This document shows, piece by piece, positions 41,945 through 51,451 of a DNA stretch of 64,000 bases. The stretch comes from Nilaparvata lugens (taxonomy: Eukaryota; Arthropoda; Insecta; Hemiptera; Delphacidae). How positions within the stretch are numbered: position 1 is the stretch's first letter; every line of letters begins with the position of its first letter. The notes under the pieces are model-generated. The model had not been told where the DNA came from. It did not search any database and saw only the letters and a program-made list of their open reading frames with translations. Made by a program: the position numbers and the translations under genes. The DNA lies in NCBI RefSeq assembly GCF_014356525.2, contig NC_052505.1, forward strand, positions 18,827,318 to 18,891,317, written 5' to 3'.

Positions 41945-42125
41945 TGCCATTATTTTTTTATTTATTTATTGATTTGTGGATACAATCACAAATCATATGA
42001 ATATGATTGAGAAGGAACAACAGGTTTGGCCCAAAACTATTCCAGTCCCGAATTTTTATATGTCAAGAAAAGGAGGTTTTGTTTCTACTGCAAAAAGTTC
42101 AAGTTCAATTTTAGTCAAAAAATAT
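41945..42125 (-). mobile_element. Diverged family C-related 3' end (C6)
   Basis: TTTTTTTATTTATTTATTGA tail side, GTGGATACAATCACAAATCA, AATATGATTGAGAAGGAAC, GCCCAAAACTATTCCAGTCC. Closest to C5; truncates F3. Confidence 0.6.
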
Positions 42126-42274
42126 ATATAAGCAAGAATTTTAAAATTTAGAAGTATTATAACACCAATTATAGTTAAATATAACAATTATAAACCTTAC
42201 TATAGAAGTTTACCCATCTATTATTGTTCAATACAGTAAGTCTACTATAGTTTGTTGGGATTGTGAGTGATTTA

Positions 42275-42500
42275 GGCCCGCCGCAAAGTAGACCCACGCT
42301 AATCCACGAAAAACAACTCACGCCGTGAGATGTTTTGTTAACCATTGTTAAGCTTCTCCAGACATCTGTGTAATACATACAATGAATAATCCACTTGTCA
42401 GCTGATTGATTATGAATAATTCTATAGCAATGGTTTACAAAACATCCCACGGCGTGAGTTGTTTTTCGTGGATTAGCGTGGGTCTACTTTGCGGCGGGCC
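42275..42500. mobile_element. 226-bp MITE with 60-bp terminal inverted repeats
   Basis: GGCCCGCCGCAAAGTAGACC / GGTCTACTTTGCGGCGGGCC, then CACGCTAATCCACGAAAAAC / GTTTTTCGTGGATTAGCGTG and AACTCACGCCGTGAGATGTT / AACATCCCACGGCGTGAGTT, nearly perfect. The interior carries a family A-like block (CAGACATCTGTGTAATACAT, CTTGTCAGCTGATTGATT). GC-rich ends in AT-rich DNA. Flanking TTA / ATA is not an exact duplication. Confidence 0.85.
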
Positions 42501-42982
42501 ATAGGTTACTATCATATGTAATAGCAGAGAAAACTCCTATAATTTAATTGTGTAAAACTGCTATTATCAATTCTGTGGTGATAGCATAGATGATATTAAT
42601 GTAAAGTATGTCAGTGATGATGTATGCTTCATAATATTCTATCAACATACTCATACTATGAAGGAAAAACAATTAAGTAACAAATATTAGTAAGTGATGA
42701 TAGAAGCCACATTATATCTACGTACTTAGCATGAAAAACAAGGAGTGTTTGAGACAAGTTATCCAAACAAGTGAAGATGTGTGTGCAAGTGAAATGTTTG
42801 CCAACTTTCGAAATGCATCCTACTCATCTCCCTCAAAAACAACAAACTTGTTCAACGCTTATAACATGTTTTGAAATCATTTTCCCAATAATTTCTGAAA
42901 TAAAACGTCTCTGGAAACAATCTACTCCCTCCATAAAGCAAGCTGCAGTGTATTTTGCTCTAGTAGTCAAATAACTAAGAAG
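42501..42982. other. No repeat recognised; may hold 5' UTR of the exon candidate
   Basis: Ordinary sequence leading to the start codon at 42983. No TATA box stands out. The frame at 42771-42974 has no motif. Confidence 0.3.
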
Positions 42983-43015
42983 ATGGCGGAACTGCCGAAA
43001 GATGTCGTTGTCACA
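42983..43015 (+). CDS. Candidate first coding exon of an unidentified host gene
   Basis: ATG in strong context (AAGATGGCG, purine at -3 and G at +4) opens 11 codons, MAELPKDVVVT, ending exactly at a splice donor ACA|GTGAGT that matches the consensus. The codons are GC-richer than the flanks, and no repeat family overlaps. A start exon of this size before a long intron is common in insects. The frame would continue in an exon I cannot find in the window. Prefoldin subunit 4 has a similar N-terminal DV-VT phrase, but eleven residues cannot establish identity. Confidence 0.35.
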
Positions 43016-43698
43016 GTGAGTGATTAATTCATTTATTGTAAAATATCTGACTGCTAGTCGTTTTTTCTAATGGCAAAAAGTGATTTAATAATAAGAAAAA
43101 CGAGATGGAAAACAACATTGAAGAACAAATAACTTTGTAGACAGCTATTGTTTTGTTACAGCTGTTAACAGTATTCATTCATTATCGTTGATTAGATGAT
43201 GTATTTATATCTTTTTAAATGTATTTATATCTATATAAAATATACATTTTGAAGTTATAGATAGAGTTTTTATTGAATGGACTAAACTAAAAGTGAATTT
43301 ATAAATATGAATAAAAAAATGGAATACCTATAAAATAGTACAAATACAGTAATTAATAAGAGTACGGTAGTTGAAAAAGTAGGGTTTTCTATTATAAATG
43401 TTTCGGTTAATTGAACTAAAAAATAACCACAATTATTGAACCCTTTGTAAATAAATGTAAAGGGTACCTAAACTATCCAAGCTGTGACACTTATAGCAAA
43501 TTTGCTCTCATAGAAAAATTGAATTTTTTGCTATAAGTTTAGCTCTCAACTCTATTTTGAGTTGAACAAAGAGTTAATTCTACAATATTGGTATCGTTAC
43601 GGTACTCTTTTGCTGGAAGTTTCTCAAAATGGACGAACTTAGAGGATTCTACATTCCACTTTCTCGAATGCTTTCGCTAAGACTTATTGAAGCAATAA
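43016..43698. other. Possible start of an intron; no other feature
   Basis: AT-rich sequence after the donor at 43016. No downstream exon or acceptor with a coding continuation was recognised. Confidence 0.25.
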
Positions 43699-44206
43699 TT
43701 GACCGAGCGAAGTGAGGTCTAAGATTCAATTAAACGATTTGGCATTTCTCTTAATGTTTAAATGTTTGAATGTTTAAATGTTTTTATATGTTGTGCATTT
43801 ACGGCGAAACGCGGTAATAGATTTTCATGAAATTTGACAGGTATGTTCCTTTTTCAATTGCGCGTCGACGTATATACAAGGTTTTTGGAAATTTCGCATT
43901 TCAAGGATAATATAAAAGGAAAAATGAGCCTCCTTCATACGCCAATATTAGAGTAAAAATCAGACTATAGAATTATTCATCATAAATTAGCTGACAAGTG
44001 ATTACACAGATGTGTGGAGAAGCCAGTCTATTGCTGTATGTATATCCATAAGGTCTATAGTTTCAATCAGGTACTTGTGAATGTGTGATTACACAGATGT
44101 GTGGAGAAGCCAGTCTATTGCTGTATATCCATAAGGTCTATAGTTTCAATCAGGTACTTGTGAATGAGAATACTGCGTGAGGTCTACTGTTCACAGAACT
44201 ACTAGT
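43699..44206 (+). mobile_element. Family A element with internal duplication (A3)
   Basis: TTGACCGAGCGAAGTGAGGT to CACAGAACTACTAGT. An ~84-bp segment (GTGATTACACAGATGTGTGG ... CAGGTACTTGTGAAT) is present twice in tandem, about 43998-44081 and 44084-44163; the first unit has an extra GTAT. Otherwise full length. Confidence 0.85.
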
Positions 44207-45089
44207 ACTAATAGCAACGGTCAATACTTTTAGAGGTAGATATTAGTTGAATATATTTTCAAAAAAATCCAAATTTGAAAGGACATGGGGCTCATGTGAG
44301 AATTATGTCAAAAAATATAATGATCCTTCAATATTGTTACATTGTATTTTTGTAGTCCTTTCGTATAATAATATCTGAATCTATTGTTAAATCCATTCGC
44401 TACTAGAACGAGAGACCAGCCCTTTCGCATTTTTTTATATCAGGTAAACTGAGAACATATCTTTAGTAACAACATTATGCTCTATCAACCTCTTTAAACA
44501 AACTTGAATTGATCTCAGAAGAAACTGAGACATATTAAATGGAAAAGACTAAGAAATAATTGTGAAATTGTCTGATGCAAACATTTCTGCAACATAAAAC
44601 TTGTTTACAGGTCAAAGCTGAAGACACTTCCTCATTTATAGGAAGGTTTATTTTTAATAACGTGTTTCATATCCATTGATGAAATCATGCATTGTTTCAC
44701 GTACATCGGATCAAACTTGAATGAATTTGTTGTGATTCATGAAATAGTTGACGTAAATCTCTCAAGAGTATTCCATCCGTGAATCACATGCTGATAAACA
44801 TGGGTGAAAAGTAAATCTAACAAAAATGGGAACAAGATAACAAGGAAAGAAATATAACGTATACTAATCAGTGACCTACTTACAAAATTTCATTCTTGAC
44901 TTTGTTATCAATCAACTTTTGCTCTTTCCACTTTTGTCCACTTCTGTTGTCAGAAAGTTTCAACTTGTTAAACCTGCACATTGAAGAGACATGCGTCAAG
45001 ATTATAGTCTTGAATTCCCTTCCCCTAGGAAGTGAATTAGGAGTTCCCTTCCCCTAAAAGCTGTGCTTCTAGTAGAGAAGATTGTTTCA
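44207..45089. other. No gene; small P-like scrap
   Basis: AAAGACTAAGAAATAATTGTG near 44543 resembles the outer end of family P. Nothing else recognised. Confidence 0.35.
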
Positions 45090-45353
45090 ACTTTCGGAAC
45101 AAAATATTTTAAATTAATATTCATTTTACAGTTTTGAGTACGAAGTGGAAGAAATTTTGTTATCAATTCGGATCTTAATCTTTCTAAATTCAAAATGTTT
45201 GTGTTTTGTTTCAATGTGGAAATTAGTGAAGAATTGGAAAGTCGCACATAACCTTTATTTGGACAATTTATTTTATGAAATTGGGATGAAAAGAAGTTTT
45301 GGACTGTAGTCTGTTTCTTTGTCCTTAAGTTGATTGTAAATTATAAATAAATG
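45090..45353 (+). mobile_element. Family D-like repeat (D4)
   Basis: GGAAATTAGTGAAGAATTGG, CACATAACCTTTATTTGG, AAGAAGTTTTGGACTGTAGT, CTGTTTCTTTGTCCTTAAGT, tail TTATAAATAAATGAAC. Belongs to the subtype shared with D5. It shows the uninterrupted CCTTAAGTTGATTG site used as reference for the insertion at 61199. Confidence 0.65.
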
Positions 45354-45729
45354 AACAAAAGATTTGATAAAAATGAAAAATGAATTTGAAATATGAGCAC
45401 CCTTGTTAAGAAATTGATCTTTATAATGGCAAGAGTTACACGGAATCGATAACTTTCTTTATATTAAGAAAAAAAATAGATAAATAAAAGATTTCACATC
45501 AACAAAAAGCTGTGCGATCTGATAAATATGAAATATGAAATTGAAATATGAGCACCCTTGTTAAGAAATTGATCTTTTATTCGGAAGAAGACCGAAAACT
45601 ACACAACATCTCAAAGAATTTGGAAATATACAGTGTATATATGTAGGCATTTGAGACTCATTAGCTATATATTTGTTGTGTATCTGCCATACGCTAAATA
45701 AATAAATTATTGAAAGAAATGTTGTGAAT
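45354..45729. other. Local duplication, no gene
   Basis: TTGAAATATGAGCACCCTTG, TTAAGAAATTGATCTTT occurs at about 45388 and 45541, a ~153-bp direct duplication. Confidence 0.5.
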
Positions 45730-46930
45730 TCAGTATCGACAATGATAAAGCTTGGTTGCAAGTTGCAAGAGGAAAGTGCAAGATGCAAGAGAAGTTGCAC
45801 AAATGTTGTCACAGACCAAATTCGAATAAGTCAGAAGTTACAAAAAAATCAATAAAAATTTTATTAAAAAAATCAATCAAAAATTTTTTATTTGTTTTCG
45901 AACATATTTCATACAAATAGAGTTACTATCCAGGTAGAGTTACTACCTCACTGATCACTGAGTCCTCATGAAATGATCCTCATTTTAATTTGGTAAATTT
46001 TGCTTAAAAGTTGAAGATAGATAGTGATAAGTAGCAAAAGAAGTTGCACTGATTGTTGACATAGTCCAAAGTTCAACATGCTACAAGTTGCAAGAGAAGC
46101 ACTAAAGTTGTCAGAGCCCAACGTTCAACACGTCAATACCTCAGTAATACCTCACTGCTACTGAGTACTACCATAGAGAAACAATAGCGTAAGTAGATAT
46201 CCCATGGTATAGGGCGTATATGTCGCAACTTTTACTGTCATCTCAAGCTGATAGTCCACGTAATTCTTCCCTGTGAAGCTTTATAATGCTGGTCGTCTCT
46301 CATATTGTGCCATTCATACACTCTTACCCGGTCAAAATAGTAAAAATCGACAATAATCGACAGTAATCGGCTTGAGATAACAGTAAAAGTTGCGACATAA
46401 ACACCCTATACCATGGGATATCTACTTACGCTATTCTTTCTCTATGGTAATACCTCACCGACCACTGAGTCCTCATGAAATGATCTACCTTATTTTTTTA
46501 TCTAGCAATGTTATTACATTAGTCTCATCTTCATTGTAAGTAAATTAATGAAATATCATAAATTGTAAATAAATGAAATGATCCTTATTTTCATTGAGTA
46601 ATCTCTCACTGCTACTGAGCACTACCTCATCGTTTACTGAGTCCTCATAAAATGATCTACCTCATTATTTTATCTACCAATGTTACATTAGTCTCATCTG
46701 CATTGTAAATAAATAAATGAAATATCATAAATTGTAAATAAATGAAATGATCCTTATTTTCATTTGGTAACATATGTTCACAAGGTGAAAGGGGAATTGC
46801 ACGTAGCAAGAGAAGTTGCACTGAGATGTTTGCATAGCCCAAAGAGTTGAACACGCCACAAGTTGAAGAAGGAAAGGGCAAGTTGCAAGAGGAAAGGGCA
46901 AGCTGCACAAATGTTGTCAGAGCCAAAGTC
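45730..46930 (+). repeat. Long-period degenerate repeats, split by K2
   Basis: Phrases ACTGAGTCCTCATGAAATGA (45956, 46460; variant near 46640), GCAAGAGAAGTTGCAC (45786; 46806; variant 46038) and CACAAATGTTGTCAGAGCC-type (45796, 46108, 46905) recur in the same order, implying three diverged ~400-bp units. The second unit holds K2, and two family N pieces lie at 46495-46560 and 46660-46720. Confidence 0.6.
46171..46447. mobile_element. Family K MITE (K2)
   Basis: CCATAGAGAAACAATAGCGT / ACGCTATTCTTTCTCTATGG with TA on both sides. AGATATCCCATGGTATAGGG / CCCTATACCATGGGATATCT and GTCGCAACTTTTACTG / CAGTAAAAGTTGCGAC extend the palindrome. 277 bp. Confidence 0.9.
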
Positions 46931-47798
46931 CAACACATCCTAAATCCCGCCACATTTTCCATGTCACAGTTTTTATCAACTGAGTGGAAAGTGAATAGAA
47001 GAGAGAGAAACTCGAGCCACCGAAAATAAAACAGTAATCATCGTCTACTATGTTGCGGTGCATTTCTCCCGGATCAGACAGCGCGAAACCACTTTTTAAA
47101 AAGTTGTCCGTTTTTTTCGGAATGTCAAGTGGACAGAGAAGGGAAAGTGGACCATACGTTCCACTTTCAGTAAATGTCCGAACATTTAAATGCCAGTCGT
47201 GTTGATATGAAGTATGTGGCAAAAAAAGGTTTGGAAATGTGCTTTTGAACTTTGTAATGTGTTTTCTTTCCGGTTGTTTTGGAGTTATCAATTTAAATCA
47301 ATCCATTTCATTTCAATGATACTTATTCAACGTCAGTTTATAGTTGGTTGATGTTTGTAGTACGTTTTATTCTCATTTTTTTGCAGTTATCAATTCTAAT
47401 CAACCCATGTAATTCCAAAAATCATTATCCGATGTTGCGTAGTTCATTATACGTGTTGAGAAACTGTGGAGTAAAAATGTTTAATATATTATTTATCTCT
47501 GCTATAATTCAATCACATCATATAATGAATAACTGTAATTATTTTATAAATTTATTATCTCATTCATAAAATCAATACAAGAACTAGATGAACAACCAAT
47601 TAAATTTATGATTTCAATACGAAACTTCTGAATAAACCAAAACAAATTAATCTGAATGGCTGTAAAGATAATTTTGATAAATTGATAATAATTTTTATGT
47701 ATTGCTTTTCTACTGCTCAACTATTGGTTGCTAAACATTGCCTACGTCATGAAATAAATTTTAAAGTTGCATTGTTCTTCTCAATAATACTGTTAAAT
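46931..47798. other. No gene called; one 124-codon minus frame
   Basis: The minus-strand frame 46917-47291 lies partly in non-repetitive sequence but shows no motif, signal or splice context that I recognise. The left third overlaps the repeat array. I treat it as chance. Confidence 0.3.
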
Positions 47799-47848
47799 AC
47801 TAGTAGTTCTGTGAACAGTAGACCTCACGCAGTTTTCTCATCCACAAT
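47799..47848 (-). mobile_element. Family A terminal fragment (A8)
   Basis: ACTAGTAGTTCTGTGAACAG, TAGACCTCACGCAG, TTCTCATCCACAA: the last 50 bp of family A, inverted. No other part is nearby. Confidence 0.75.
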
Positions 47849-48234
47849 CTGATGTCACCTGTTCTATTTGATTTAGTTGAATCACAATAAATTCACAGTT
47901 GAATCATAATTTACTCTTAAAAACTGTTGTTTTTTTTCTCCAAGATCAAAAACTCACTTATGTTGATAAAGTCAGTTCACGTTTGAATTTGATCCCATTT
48001 ATGATGATTTATCCAGTTTCGTGATGATCTTTCCATCTGATAAAAAAATATTTCTAAACTATTTTAGAATTATTTTTTTCAATCAAAAATATTATAATTT
48101 CTTCGGCATTATTCAGTTCAGTTCATTTTTTATTTCATTTTCAATTACCTATTGAATTTGTTTTTCAAATGTGAGAATATTGGTACTGCATCATGAAAAT
48201 TATTGAAACCCTACCTTATAGAAATAGACACGGC
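47849..48234. other. No gene recognised
   Basis: AT-rich with no supported feature. Confidence 0.4.
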
Positions 48235-48710
48235 CAGACATCTGTGTAATGCATGCAATAAATAATCCACATGTCAGCTGATTGATTATGAATAATTCTT
48301 TAGTCTGATTGATCCTATCATCAAAGTAGATGATAATATAGAATTCGATGAGATTTGGCAGGAATATTCCTTTTTCAACTGCGCGTCGATGTATACACTA
48401 GGTTTTTTGAAAGGTTGCATTTTATGGATAATATGAAAAGAAAAGGAATTCCTCCATACTCTGATATCAGTATCTATAATAGATACTCTGATCTATAATA
48501 GATACTGATATCAGAGTATGGAGGAATTCCTTTTCTTTTCATATTATCCATAAAATGCAACATTTCAAAAAACCTTGTTTATACATCGACGCGCAGTTGA
48601 AAAAGGAATATTCCTGCCAAATCTCATCGAATTCTATCAACGCGTTTGGCCGTAATCGCATTACATACAGACAATCGAGTTGAAACATAGACCTCACTAC
48701 GTTCGGTCAA
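48235..48710. mobile_element. Diverged family A palindrome (A10)
   Basis: Arms 48341-48480 and 48495-48634 are near-perfect inverted repeats: GAATTCGATGAGATTTGGCA / TGCCAAATCTCATCGAATTC, CTGCGCGTCGATGTATAC / ATACATCGACGCGCAG, AAAAGGAATTCCTCCATACT / GTATGGAGGAATTCCTTTT. Arm content is diverged A (GGCAGGAATATTCC for GACAGGTATGTTCC). The right side ends CCTCACTACGTTCGGTCAA, the A terminus; the left has the A block CAGACATCTGTGTAATGCAT. Two A copies appear fused head to head. Confidence 0.75.
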
Positions 48711-48878
48711 TTAGAACTACTCTTCTATGAATAAACTACTAAATAAGAGTCACTATATCTTGGAATAGAATGACTTTTTGAACTTTGAAGAACTCATTAG
48801 AACTTTTTCTTCATCTTCATGAAACACACTAACGAATGGCATTTGTCTTGTCGAATATTGCATATTGCATGTCCTAAT
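48711..48878. other. No feature recognised
   Basis: Short unannotated gap between A10 and D3. Confidence 0.3.
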
Positions 48879-49193
48879 CAGCTGATAGTTGCAGTGATAG
48901 TAGTTTTAATTTTTCTGCTCAAAATTTTCAAGTTTATTTCAATATTATTGAAACTTTCGGATTGTTTAGTGTTATTTCCGGCTCTTATCAACCCTTCGAA
49001 ATTCAAAATTCATCAGTCATATCTCGAATACGTATTCTCTGAGTGTTAATCTTTGGTGAAAACAGAAATTTTAAACTTAACCTCACTTTGGACTATTTAT
49101 GTACCAAAATCAAGGAATTGAAGAAGTTTTGGGCAATTGCCTGTTTCTCTTTCCAAATATCGTGTTTGTGACTGTTCTAATAAATAAATAAAT
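48879..49193 (+). mobile_element. Family D SINE-like repeat (D3)
   Basis: CAGCTGATAGTTGCAGTGAT, TCAAAATTTTCAAGTTTATT, GGAATTGAAGAAGTTTTGGG, CAATTGCCTGTTTCTCTTTC, tail TAATAAATAAATAAAT. Diverged from D2 in the middle. Confidence 0.65.
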
Positions 49194-49509
49194 ATTATCA
49201 GAACTACTCAAAACTACATAACATGTTCTACTTTATATACATGTAAAGCACTATACATACAGTGGTATCTTTCTTCTCAAATACTGCATCTTATTTGAAC
49301 TACTCAACTATAAATAAAACAAGCTCTACTATATAAATCTTCATGACACTATAGATACATGCATATTATTAGAACCCACATTTAATTTTCCAATAGATTC
49401 CTACTGTTTTGGAAGACTAGTGTTGCTATCTCGCCCACCGCCGTTGGTTGAGTCAATCCAAATTTAGTTTGTTCCATTAGATGATGGAAAAGCCCTACCT
49501 CTGTGTTGT
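49194..49509. other. No gene recognised
   Basis: AT-rich; ACTACTCAAAACTACATAAC and AACTACTCAACTATAAATAA hint at weak repetition. Confidence 0.35.
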
Positions 49510-49822
49510 CAGTTTCACTCTAATCTGTCAGCATTCTATTCATATAACACCAATGCCTCCAATTTAAACAATGCTGACAGTGAGTAGAGAACCTCACTGC
49601 CTACCAGTCCATAGTGAGATTTACTCTACAATGTCAGTATTACATATAGATAACACCACAATGTTTCCGTTTGAATAGTTGTGTCAGTTTGAAGTGAAAC
49701 GGACAGCCTACTACTCCATAGTAAGATTTACTCTACAATGTCAGTATTACATATAGATAACACCACAATGCTTCGGTTTGAATAGTTCTGTCAGTTTGAA
49801 GTGAAATGGACTGCCTGCCAGT
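49510..49822 (+). repeat. 107-bp tandem repeat, two close and one diverged unit
   Basis: CCATAGTGAGATTTACTCTA and CCATAGTAAGATTTACTCTA start two units 107 bp apart sharing ATGTCAGTATTACATATAGA, TAACACCACAATG and CAGTTTGAAGTGAAA-GGAC. The preceding 100 bp is a diverged third unit (CATATAACACCAATGCCTCC). Confidence 0.8.
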
Positions 49823-50194
49823 CGATTTGTGATGATGATAATTGCTTGAAAGCTATCCTGGTCCAATCCAATTTCACCTACTTGAAACCGACAAATATAG
49901 ACCACCAATCCATTAGCTGCACCGTGCCTTTGTAGATTGATTCGCACTGACTGCCTTTCGTTCATTTAATGGTGGGTGAATCTGGATTGATTAAGTTATG
50001 ATGCTGGGTTGTAAATCTAGTCTATTTTTGTTTCTTTTAGAGTATTTATATTTTTTAAACTCTTGGTCAATGATAATAATCTAGCCTAGTGGATTGATGA
50101 ATAAATATTAATTTAATCATTTTTTTATAAAATAGAATTATAGTACCCTTAAAATTTGATGAAATATTAAAAAACAATAATACAAATTGTAACG

Positions 50195-50229
50195 TAACTA
50201 CTAGTTTCGGTGATCACACCATCGTCAGG

Positions 50230-50232
<3 letters not shown>
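50195..50232 (-). ncRNA. Hammerhead-ribozyme-like motif with canonical core (H6)
   Basis: Minus strand: stem I TAAC, core CTGACGA (fits CUGANGA), one extra T, stem II GGTG-TGAT-CACC (4 bp), GAAAC-TA-GTA, stem I' GTTA (4 bp). GAAAC, 2-nt loop and GUA fit a type I hammerhead with minimal stem III, like the newt satellite ribozyme. The unpaired T between the core and stem II is a departure from consensus. It is the only copy here with an intact core. Confidence 0.42.
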
Positions 50233-50294
<62 letters not shown>

Positions 50295-50966
50295 AAAGCG
50301 AAATGGCACTCACTCACTGACTGACTCACTCACTCACTCACTCACTCGCATATAACTAAAAATCTACCGGACCAAAAACGTTCAAATTTGGTAGGTATGT
50401 TCAGTTGGCCCTTTAGAGGCGCACTAAGAAATCTTTTGGCAATATTTTAACTCTAAGGGTTGTTTTTAAGGGTTTAAAGTTCGTCTTTTAGCATGTATAT
50501 TCTTCTTCTCACAATCTCTTAATTATAATTGAAATTTCCATACCATATGTTAATATAGAACTATAATCTAGATAGAGTACCTCTTCGAAACAGTTGTTAA
50601 CTGGCAACTAAATTAATAATTTTGTCAGGTTGGCATTAAGTTGAGTTGATTTTGTTAGGTTGGCACCAAGTTGAAGATTTAAATGCATTTATCGCGGAAA
50701 AATTGATTGGGCACTGCTACTTCAATCCTGGGAATATTATATTACTAGCCGTCAGGCTCGCTTCGCTCGCCATATTCGTTTAGCCAGACGTTCAGTCTGG
50801 ACCCCCGACTGGATTGTCCTAACATACGATAAAAATGCTCAAATGAAAAATGCAGGCGAGCGAAGCGAGCCTGCTGATCTTACTCTCGGACGATCCAGCC
50901 GGGGGTCCAGGGGGCGGAGCCCCCTGGCTTGACGGATATGGCGAGCGAAGCGAGCCTGACGGCTAG
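50229..50966 (+). mobile_element. Helentron-like non-autonomous element (family U)
   Basis: A ~58-bp TA run leads into TATAAAAGCGAAATGGCACT and repeated CACTCACTCACTCACTC, then CTAAAAATCTACCGGACCAA, AACGTTCAAATTTGGTAGGT, TTGGCCCTTTAGAGGCGCAC. This opening is typical of Helentron/Helitron-like elements. It ends in a 212-bp palindrome and GGCTAGT, agreeing with a CTRR-T end. No Rep/helicase coding. Confidence 0.6.
50755..50966. mobile_element. 212-bp GC-rich palindromic terminus of U
   Basis: CTAGCCGTCAGGCTCGCTTC / GAAGCGAGCCTGACGGCTAG and GCTCGCCATAT / ATATGGCGAGC are perfect. Inside, GGACCCCCGACTGGAT pairs with ATCCAGCCGGGGGTCC, and CCAGGGGGCGGAGCCCCCTG is a perfect small hairpin. GCGAGCGAAGCGAGC occurs three times counting both strands. 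Confidence 0.85.
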
Positions 50967-51451
50967 TCAATTATAAGTTAATATTAATAAATATTAATAT
51001 TAATATCAAGACAATTATTTGTATTCTTGTTTTTTATTATTTTATCAATTTCAAGGGTACTATAATTCTATTTTATAACTACAAGAACGTAGCCCTGATT
51101 CATACATTTTAATCATATTTTAGGGTTATAAATCTCGTCTATTCTTGTTTCTTGTAATACTTGTATTCATCTTGAACTTGTGGTCAATTATAATAATCTA
51201 GCCTAGTGGATAGATGAATAAGTATTATTAATCTAGTAATATTTCTGGGTTTAAAATCTCGTCTATTCTTATTTCTTCTGAAGTTTCAATCGTTTTTGAA
51301 CTAGTAGGAACTAGTGGTTTTGAACTAGTGTAACCTACAAGATTGATTCACGATATGGGTTAGTTGGTATGTGGGTTAGTTTCAACATATTTCTTCATTT
51401 CTTTTTTTATATTGACTGGTTTAAAAGAACTTCTATTGTTAAATTGTATTG
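50967..51451. other. No gene; small duplication
   Basis: TCTCGTCTATTCTTGTTTCTT-type phrases recur near 50020, 51132 and 51265, with AATAATCTAGCCTAGTGGAT at 50074 and 51194, suggesting a diverged duplication flanking U. Confidence 0.45.

Larger units (their letters stand above)
41071..41952 (+). mobile_element. Family F element split by a LINE (F3)
   Basis: Left part 41071-41340: ATGAGGTCCACGTTATAACG, TATTGCTATCCTTGTCTATC, GATAGCGCTATCTC. Right part 41885-41952: GACAGAGGATAGGGAACGTTG, CTCCATTGCCATTATT, as in the right half of F1. The LINE 3' end lies between. The final terminus is lost where C6 begins. Confidence 0.65.

Noticed and set aside
46917..47291. 124-codon minus frame
   Set aside because: Part lies in the degenerate repeat array; no motif; low-complexity stretches absent but no supporting evidence either.
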